NCBI GenBank assembly: GCA_013330215.1
Contig: DUIS01000006.1
Coordinates: 1,712 to 20,525, forward strand
Length of the DNA: 18,814 nt
From: Microcaldota archaeon
Lineage (GTDB): Archaea; Micrarchaeota; Micrarchaeia; Micrarchaeales; Micrarchaeaceae
Direction: 5' to 3'
The position numbers and the translations under genes were made by a program. Below, in pieces: positions 13,637-18,814 of the stretch (positions within the stretch are counted from its first letter, which is position 1; each line of letters opens with the position of its first letter). Under the pieces are notes generated by a model, which did not search any database, was not told the DNA's origin, and saw only the letters and a program-made list of their open reading frames with translations.

Positions 13637-15628
13637 ATGCCAAATAGCCCACAACACAGAGACGCTGAGACCGTAGTTGAGAGCATAAATGTTAACATTA
13701 ACAGCAAGAGGCCAGAGGTCAGTCTTGCAGAGCCTGCGATCGAGGACCCTGTTCTTGCACCCTACCACAGGACGATGGAGGAGATCGAGAAGATGCCCGT
13801 GATAGAGAGGACGATGACGGTCTGCCCGGAGTGCAAGCTCATAGTGAACGGAGTGATCTACAAGGACGGGGAGAACGTCATGATAAGGAAGTTTTGCCCT
13901 GAGCACCAGTGGACGATAGAGAAGTACTGGGAAGACTACGACATGTACATGAAGATGCGGCGTTACAATTACTTCGGGAGGGGATTCGACAACCCCAACT
14001 ACATAACCGAGACAAAGGGCGCGAACTGCCCGTTCGACTGCGGAATGTGCGAGAGGCACAAGTCCCACACCGGGCTTGCCAACGTGGTTATAACAAACAG
14101 GTGCCACCTGAGCTGCTGGTACTGCTTCTTCTATGCGAAGGAGGGCGAACCCATATACGAGCCGAACATAGACGAGATAAGGAAGATATTCAGGAACCTC
14201 AGGAGCCAGAAGCCTATACCTGCGAACGCCATACAGATAACAGGAGGGGAGCCGACGATGCACCCGCAGATAATAGACGTGGTGAAGGCCGCAAAAGAAG
14301 AAGGCTTTGACCAGATACAGCTCAACACTACCGGGATAAACATCGCGCTCAACCCCGAGATGGCATACCAGCTCAGGCATGCCGGAGTGAGCACACTCTA
14401 CATGAGCTTTGACGGAGTGAGCAAGCGCGCGAACCCAAAGAACCACTGGGAGGCGCCGATGACGCTTGACGCGATAAGGAAGGCGGGAAGCACCGTAGTG
14501 CTTGTGCCGACAGTGATAAGGACCATAAACGAGCACGAGCTAGGTGCGATGATAAACTTCGCGATAAACAACATAGACGTTGTCAGGGCTGTAAACTTCC
14601 AGCCGGTATCCCTTGTCGGGAGGATGCCGACAAGGCTCCGCGAGAAGCAGAGGATATCGATACCTGGAGCGATAAAGCTGATAGAGGAGCAGACGAACGG
14701 GGTCATAAGGAAGGAGCACTGGTTCTCCGTGCCCTACGTTGGAGGCATAAACAAGTTCATAGAGGCGCTTACGGGAGAGTTCAAGTACGACCTCTCCATA
14801 CACTTCGCGTGCGGAGCTGGCTGCTACCTCTTCGTTGACCCGGACGGCAAGATAGTGCCGATAACCGAGTTCGTTGACGCTGCGGGAATGCTGGAGCATC
14901 TCCAGAAGGCTGTGAACGAGATGGAGGGCAAGAGCAAGCTCATGAGGAGGGCGATAGCGGTAAAGACGCTTCTCGGGATAAACAAGTTCATAGACAAGAA
15001 GAAGCAGCCGAAGAGCGTTAACTTCGCGAAGCTGCTGATGTCGGTGCTGCTCAAGCACGACTTCGCGTCCATGGGAACGTTCCAGATGAAGACGCTCTTC
15101 CTTGGAATGATGCACTTCCAGGACGAGTACACCTACGACATACACCGCGTGGAGAAGTGCGACATACACTATGCGATGCCTGACGGGGAGGTACTTCCGT
15201 TCTGCACGTTCAACGTATTCCCGGAGGTATACAGGGACAAGGTGCAGAAGCAGTACAGCATACCGTCCAAGGAATGGGAGAAGACGCACAACAACTGGAG
15301 CTACGGCAAGGACAAGTACGTGAGGAACGTCAAGGAGCTTGAGGCGATGCCGCTATACCAGAAGACCTACGGGGCGATGACGGATTATTTCGCGCTTGCG
15401 GTGAATGGGGGAAAGCCTGTCAAGAATTTCGCGAACGTAGCATCGGCGCCGAAAAAGGAGGTAATGGTCGAGACGACCAAGGGCGCTGTGACGCTTAATG
15501 CCGCGGAAGCCAAAAACGAATCCGAGGATTCGTGCGGCTGCGGAAAGAGCGGCGGATGCTCTGACAAGGGAGCGGAAGCGGAATCAGGGGATTCCTGCGG
15601 ATGCGGAGGGGGCAGCTGCGGCTGCTGA
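13637..15628 (+). CDS. tes: Tes-type radical SAM protein (tetraether lipid synthase family)
   Basis: A 663-residue radical SAM protein. TNRCHLSCWYCFF gives the SAM-cluster motif C-x3-C-x2-C (C156, C160, C163), and ITGGEPTMHP (201-210) is the SAM-binding GGEP. Upstream cysteines form a CPEC (C63, C66) plus FCPEH (C87, H90) rubredoxin-like set and CPFDCGMC (C131, C135, C138); more Cys lie in FACGAGCYLF and around FCTFN. This arrangement is that of the MJ0619/Tes family, which joins two archaeol chains into tetraethers. The last 32 residues are an unusual Gly/Cys-rich tail with seven Cys in two related blocks (DSCGCG). It is the first gene of three with short gaps. Close relatives of unknown substrate exist, so the exact reaction is inferred. 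Location is probably at the inner membrane face. Confidence 0.88.
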   Translation: MPNSPQHRDAETVVESINVNINSKRPEVSLAEPAIEDPVLAPYHRTMEEIEKMPVIERTMTVCPECKLIVNGVIYKDGENVMIRKFCPEHQWTIEKYWEDYDMYMKMRRYNYFGRGFDNPNYITETKGANCPFDCGMCERHKSHTGLANVVITNRCHLSCWYCFFYAKEGEPIYEPNIDEIRKIFRNLRSQKPIPANAIQITGGEPTMHPQIIDVVKAAKEEGFDQIQLNTTGINIALNPEMAYQLRHAGVSTLYMSFDGVSKRANPKNHWEAPMTLDAIRKAGSTVVLVPTVIRTINEHELGAMINFAINNIDVVRAVNFQPVSLVGRMPTRLREKQRISIPGAIKLIEEQTNGVIRKEHWFSVPYVGGINKFIEALTGEFKYDLSIHFACGAGCYLFVDPDGKIVPITEFVDAAGMLEHLQKAVNEMEGKSKLMRRAIAVKTLLGINKFIDKKKQPKSVNFAKLLMSVLLKHDFASMGTFQMKTLFLGMMHFQDEYTYDIHRVEKCDIHYAMPDGEVLPFCTFNVFPEVYRDKVQKQYSIPSKEWEKTHNNWSYGKDKYVRNVKELEAMPLYQKTYGAMTDYFALAVNGGKPVKNFANVASAPKKEVMVETTKGAVTLNAAEAKNESEDSCGCGKSGGCSDKGAEAESGDSCGCGGGSCGC

Positions 15629-15652
15629 TCCCTGACATAAAGAGTGGGGCAA

Positions 15653-16348
15653 ATGGACCATAGTAACGTTGACGTGAATGTGGCGCAGGAAGGGGAGGGA
15701 GTCAACTCCGAGTTCGACGACCACATAACGGAGAACGGAAAGAGGTACACGCTCCCTTACAGGATGATAAAACAGGTGACCTTCACCAACATAAGGAAGG
15801 AGGAGCTTGTGGACATCCCGCATGCTGCAAGGCTGCAGTACAGGCTAATGCTGCTCGAGCCTGTCATAAAGGCGCGGGTCGACTACACGAAATCGAAGAT
15901 CGTCGTGATCTACAACCCGAGGGAGGCGGAGAACATAAGGGAGAAGATGAGCCTTGAGGAGCTCAGGAACTTCCTCTCAAAGCAGGGAGTCAACAGCATA
16001 TCTGAAGAGAACACGCTCGAGGAGGATTACGATTACAAGAAGCAGCTCTATGATTACGCTTACACCCCGCCATCAATAAGGGAGAGGGCGCCGTACGGCT
16101 ACACTATAGAGGAATGGAAGGGAATGAAGCCGGAATGGGAGAAGAAGATGGCGAAGACCGAGGTTGAGAAGCAGGAGAAGTTCAGGAAATTCCAGGAGGG
16201 GTACCTTGAGGCCAACCCTGAGATTGTCGCCGTTGTCGAGCCGGGCTACAAGCCTAGCGGGGTAGCCGCCGGGTCGGGCTTCTTTGGCAGGATATTCGGC
16301 AAGAAGGCGCAGAAGAAGGACAAGGGCTTCTGGTTCCACGGCGTCTAG
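15653..16348 (+). CDS. Cys-less HMA-like (ferredoxin-fold) protein of the Tes cluster
   Basis: A 231-residue protein not assigned to a named family. Residues about 40-112 show a beta-alpha-beta-beta-alpha order: QVTFTNIR, IPHAARLQYRLMLLEP, IKARVDYTK, KIVVIYNP, LEELRNFLSKQG. The spacing and the VDYTKSKIVVIYNP pair recall heavy-metal-associated (HMA) domains, but the metal-binding C-x2-C is absent and the whole protein has no Cys. Residues about 115-190 are rich in Tyr, Glu, Lys and Trp (PYGYTIEEWKGMKPEWEKK). The tail has GFFGRIFGKKAQKK, an amphipathic basic segment that could touch membrane. The ATG at 15653 is used rather than GTG 15644. It lies 24 bases after tes, which suggests a shared transcript and possibly a partner protein. 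Confidence 0.72.
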   Translation: MDHSNVDVNVAQEGEGVNSEFDDHITENGKRYTLPYRMIKQVTFTNIRKEELVDIPHAARLQYRLMLLEPVIKARVDYTKSKIVVIYNPREAENIREKMSLEELRNFLSKQGVNSISEENTLEEDYDYKKQLYDYAYTPPSIRERAPYGYTIEEWKGMKPEWEKKMAKTEVEKQEKFRKFQEGYLEANPEIVAVVEPGYKPSGVAAGSGFFGRIFGKKAQKKDKGFWFHGV

Positions 16349-16369
16349 TTCTGTTCTTGCGGTAATCTT

Positions 16370-17050
16370 ATGGTAGAAAAGGCTGTGCTGTTTGATGTCC
16401 AGGAGACCCTGATAAGAGAGGCCAAGGAGGTATCGCAATACTATTCCGAGGCGATAAGGAATGCCTACGGCTTTTCCATAGATGACATAAGGCTTGCTGA
16501 TTATGAGGGCTATACCGTGCAGGAAACGCTTGCGGCCATACTTGCAAAGCAGGGGCTTACAAGGGGCGAGATATATGAGAAGCAGGAGCTTTTCCTTGAG
16601 GAGCTCGGATATGCGCATTACAATGTTGCTGGGCACGACAGGGCCGTGCTGGTTGACGGGGCGCAGGATATCCTGAACAGGTTAAACAAAAAGAACGACG
16701 TAGTAATCGGCGTTGCAACTGGGCAGCTTGAGCGCATACTGAGGAACCTGTTTGACAGGGCTGGCCTGAACTACGGCAATTACTTCAAGTTCGGGGCCTA
16801 TGGCAATGTGAGCGAGAGCATGCCGAAGATAATAGACGCGGCCATCCACAGGGCGTCGGAGGATTACGGCATAGACAGGAGGCATGTCTCATTCGTATGC
16901 GGTTCGGGCAGGTCGTTTACCGCGGCCCAATCGGTTGGCGTAAATGCAGTAGGCATAATAGCAGACAGGGATTTGGGGGCCGGCCTCAACCCTGGCGGCG
17001 CAGACCATATAGTGGGAAGCCTCAAGGAATGCGGAAGGTTCATAATCTAA
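16370..17050 (+). CDS. HAD-fold protein with degraded catalytic motifs
   Basis: A 226-residue haloacid-dehalogenase-fold protein with a helical cap (about 15-95). Motif I reads LFDVQETL: the nucleophile Asp9 is kept, but the second Asp of D-x-D-x-T is Gln11. Motif II VIGVATGQ keeps its Thr. A Lys in SMPKIIDAA may serve as motif III. Motif IV reads FVCGSGRSFTAAQSVGV where F-V-G-D-S-x-x-D is expected; both metal-binding acids are replaced (Gly178, Ser182). The protein is therefore probably not a normal Mg-dependent phosphatase: it may bind a ligand, be inactive, or use other chemistry. It starts 21 bases after the HMA-like gene with GGTAAT upstream, as the third gene of the Tes cluster. Confidence 0.85.
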   Translation: MVEKAVLFDVQETLIREAKEVSQYYSEAIRNAYGFSIDDIRLADYEGYTVQETLAAILAKQGLTRGEIYEKQELFLEELGYAHYNVAGHDRAVLVDGAQDILNRLNKKNDVVIGVATGQLERILRNLFDRAGLNYGNYFKFGAYGNVSESMPKIIDAAIHRASEDYGIDRRHVSFVCGSGRSFTAAQSVGVNAVGIIADRDLGAGLNPGGADHIVGSLKECGRFII

Positions 17051-17059
17051 CTTGTAGTC

Positions 17060-17596
17060 TTATGGGATAAGGCATGCGATGCCCGCTTCATCTAGATCCC
17101 TAAGAAACTCGGATATGCTCATCGTTTGTGTAGCGACTACCACCACCCGGCTTAGGGCATCGGGCCAATCGTCTGCATAAAGGTACCACCCATGTTCATT
17201 GGAGCCGACATCGAGAGTTATGGGGCGGCACTCTTTGGCTGCACTTATGGCGCGCTCGCTGACATGCAGCACTTCGTCCCAGCGTCCGGCAGTCATGAGT
17301 GTAGCGGCCTCATCGTCTGTTATTGATTTGAGGCTTGCGGTCTCGCGATTAACCTGATGGTATCCTTTTGTTTCAGGCAAACCTTCGTGCGCCACAGCGG
17401 CCGGATAATATTTACCTTTTATCTTTTCTAGTTCGTCTTTGCCAGTCATGACTGTTTCCTTGAGCCCGGCAAGCTCGGCGTGCAGCGACCTGGCAGTCCA
17501 GTATGCAAACCTTACCGGACTTGGCTCTAGGTCAGGCACTACCACTTGCCTGATTGGGGTCTCGTGGGCTGTTGCATTTATCGTTTTCGTTGCCAT
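17060..17596 (-). CDS. Orphan hypothetical protein, 178 aa
   Basis: Not recognised. It appears soluble and mixed alpha/beta, with two Cys not arranged as a metal site. Features are a helical, Lys/Glu-rich centre (about 35-62), a stretch DEAATLMTAGRWDEVLHVSERAI (about 93-115), and a C-terminal half with strands around LDVGSNEHGWYLYADDW and RVVVVATQTMS followed by a helix. The start is set at the ATG at 17596 because GTGAT (17600-17604) lies three bases before it, and a TATA box lies about 30 bases upstream. An in-frame ATG at 17653 lies upstream of that TATA box and would add 19 residues. It is downstream of PheT on the same strand but has its own promoter-like sequence; it converges on the HAD gene. 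Confidence 0.72.
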   Translation of the reverse strand: MATKTINATAHETPIRQVVVPDLEPSPVRFAYWTARSLHAELAGLKETVMTGKDELEKIKGKYYPAAVAHEGLPETKGYHQVNRETASLKSITDDEAATLMTAGRWDEVLHVSERAISAAKECRPITLDVGSNEHGWYLYADDWPDALSRVVVVATQTMSISEFLRDLDEAGIACLIP

Positions 17597-17599
17597 TTC

Positions 17600-17633
17600 A
17601 TCACATAAGATATGAGCGGCATCAGGTATATAT
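17600..17633 (-). promoter_or_regulatory. TATA box and Shine-Dalgarno of an orphan gene
   Basis: On the minus strand GCATATATACC (TATA core 17627-17633) is followed by GTGAT at 17604-17600, three bases before the ATG at 17596. TATA spacing puts the transcript start at or close to the Shine-Dalgarno motif, so the message would be almost leaderless. This sequence decides the start of the gene downstream. Confidence 0.5.
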
Positions 17634-17661
17634 GCCTTTACCGCGTTAGGCATTTGTCTGG

Positions 17662-18814
17662 CTATGGTTTTTTGCTGTGCTCGATGCCGGCCCTGTAGAT
17701 TTCCTCCATGTCCATCTCTATCGCGACTACTGGCTCCTCGAGCCTGAAGTTTCTGAGGACCCTTGGGCTTATCTCGCCGAAATGGCCTATCTTCTTGCCG
17801 TCTGCGATTATGCTTGCGGCCCTTCCGCTTATGAATGCGGGATCCCTGTACTCCTCGAGCTTGAATGCGCCTATCCCGGCGAACTGGAGGATCTTCAGCG
17901 CTACGGACTTCGCCTCGGAATAGTCTGCCCTCGAATGCTCGCTCACTATGGCTATGTTGGTGCCCTCGACCGGCTTGCCGTTGTGCATGCGGAAGACCTT
18001 GTCAGCCTCGAAAAGCTTCTGCGGCATCCTCTCGTGTATGGAGTTTGACAGGTTCTCCAGCAACGATGGCAGCATCACGGTCCTGAGCATGGTTATGCTC
18101 TCGGTTTTCGCGTATTCGACCTGTATCGTGTCCCTCTTGGCCTCGTGGCAGAACTTCCTGAAGTTGAGATCCTCGTTGGTGAGGTAGGTGTTCATGGCCT
18201 CGGAGAATCCCAATCCGACCATGAGCCTCGACGCCCTGTTTATGTACTCCTTTAGTTTATCGGGCGTGCCTATGGCTGACCCCATGATCGGCATGGGCGC
18301 TATGTTTTCGTAGCCATAGGCTATCGCTATATCCTCTATGATGTCCTGGTAGTTCATGACGTCCAGCCTGTATGGCGGGACATAGACCAGCGTGTACCGT
18401 CCGTATTTCGCGGCGACATGCCCGAGCTTGTTGACAAGGTTCACGACCTTGTTGTCATCAAGCCAGAAGCCGAGCGTGTTCTCCGCCCGCGACTTCCTTA
18501 TCCTGATCGTCCTGTAATCGAGCTGAGGCGTCTGCATGGTGCCTTTCCTGTAGATTATCCTGCACGGGTATACTTCCGCTCCCACGTCCATGAATGAGCA
18601 TGCAAAAAGATTGATCGCGCTCTCCGCGGCATGCCTTGTCGATGCGGTGACGTCTATGAGTATGTTCTTTGTCTTTTGCGTAACCTTTGTGCCCTCGGAA
18701 TTGACTATGGGTATGAGCGCGAGTATGTTCTTGGTGTCCATGAGGTACGGGTAGGCCTTGCTTTTGGCGAGTATCTCGGAATACTCGAGCCCCTTCTCGT
18801 GTGTTTGGATTATC
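17662..18814 (-). CDS. pheT: Phenylalanyl-tRNA synthetase beta subunit, 5' end outside the window
   Basis: The C-terminal part (about 383 residues) of archaeal PheT, the large subunit of the alpha2-beta2 class II enzyme that charges tRNA-Phe. The reading frame runs to the window edge. The stretch just before the first internal ATG (18741), HEKGLEYSEILAKSKAYPYL, matches archaeal PheT, so that ATG is not the start. Recognisable blocks are IPIVNSEGTKVTQKTKNILI, YRLDVMNYQDIIEDIAIAYGY (the B5-type region ending in the conserved metal-site-like acids), MNTYLTNEDLNFRKF and RTVMLPSLLENLSNSIHERMPQKLFE, each within the synthetase-like core. PheS is not in view. The gene ends 65 bases before the orphan gene at 17596. 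The intervening spacer carries the promoter of that gene. Confidence 0.95.
   Translation of the reverse strand, partial: IIQTHEKGLEYSEILAKSKAYPYLMDTKNILALIPIVNSEGTKVTQKTKNILIDVTASTRHAAESAINLFACSFMDVGAEVYPCRIIYRKGTMQTPQLDYRTIRIRKSRAENTLGFWLDDNKVVNLVNKLGHVAAKYGRYTLVYVPPYRLDVMNYQDIIEDIAIAYGYENIAPMPIMGSAIGTPDKLKEYINRASRLMVGLGFSEAMNTYLTNEDLNFRKFCHEAKRDTIQVEYAKTESITMLRTVMLPSLLENLSNSIHERMPQKLFEADKVFRMHNGKPVEGTNIAIVSEHSRADYSEAKSVALKILQFAGIGAFKLEEYRDPAFISGRAASIIADGKKIGHFGEISPRVLRNFRLEEPVVAIEMDMEEIYRAGIEHSKKP

Noticed and set aside
13589..14536. Long minus-strand open frame over the Tes gene start
   Set aside because: The opposite strand carries clear radical SAM motifs; this frame is a mirror of its codon bias.
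15524..15625. Cys-rich tail as a frameshift artefact
   Set aside because: The frame is continuous to a stop, the two Cys blocks resemble each other, and the next gene follows at normal spacing; it reads as real.
17598..17604. GTGATGA on the minus strand, an exact C box of a C/D guide RNA
   Set aside because: It sits just before a well-placed ATG and serves as the Shine-Dalgarno motif; no matching D box or guide layout follows.
1..18814. CRISPR arrays, insertion sequences, integrases or attachment sites
   Set aside because: No regularly spaced direct repeats, transposase or integrase motifs were seen on either strand.

Overview
This window is archaeal. It carries an archaeal-type glycyl-tRNA synthetase, an archaeal PheT (cut by the window end), Nop5, a ribosomal protein eS26, a translin-family protein, a beta-CASP nuclease of aCPSF2 type, an ADP-forming acyl-CoA synthetase and a tetraether-synthase-type radical SAM protein. 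Genes start after TATA-like boxes and GGTG/GTGAT Shine-Dalgarno motifs, and Ile ATA and Arg AGG are used heavily. Several proteins are shorter than usual for their families (GlyRS, Nop5, MscS). eS26 is present although Euryarchaeota generally lack it. I infer a small-genome DPANN archaeon, perhaps of the Micrarchaeota (ARMAN) type. The lineage is an inference, not something read directly.

Layout. 49-513: orphan gene. 525-2101 (-): Nop5 without its N-terminal domain, then a GNAT acetyltransferase. 2212-5686 (+): GlyRS, an OGG-type DNA glycosylase, a translin-family protein and a minimal MscS channel with a problematic start. 5702-9771 (-): a compact four-gene operon of membrane-tethered double winged-helix protein, ACD beta, ACD alpha and class III aminotransferase. 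9772-9959: divergent regulatory region holding a candidate small structured RNA. 9960-11213 (+): beta-CASP RNase. 11230-12589 (-): eS26 followed by a B-box-like zinc-finger membrane protein. 12652-12978 (+): COG2522-like HTH regulator. 13019-13501 (+): orphan gene with a large inverted repeat over its 3' end. 13637-17050 (+): Tes-like radical SAM enzyme, a Cys-less HMA-like protein and a HAD-fold protein with degraded catalytic motifs. 17060-17596 (-): orphan gene. 17662-18814 (-): PheT.

How the genes work together. The ACD/aminotransferase operon fits ATP generation from amino acids: transamination gives a 2-oxo acid, an oxidoreductase encoded elsewhere would give acyl-CoA, and ACD makes ATP from it. 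The Tes cluster fits membrane-lipid tail-to-tail coupling, with two uncharacterised partners. The rest is information processing: tRNA charging, sRNP assembly, RNA decay and base-excision repair.

Most interesting items: the three-gene Tes cluster (Cys-rich tail, HMA-like partner, degenerate HAD), the candidate ncRNA at about 9830-9909, the Nop5 lacking its fibrillarin-binding domain, the tail-anchored wHTH protein heading the ACD operon, and the MscS gene whose first membrane helix is coded in frame with no canonical start codon. No gene-free stretch exceeds 300 bases; the longest is 9772-9959.
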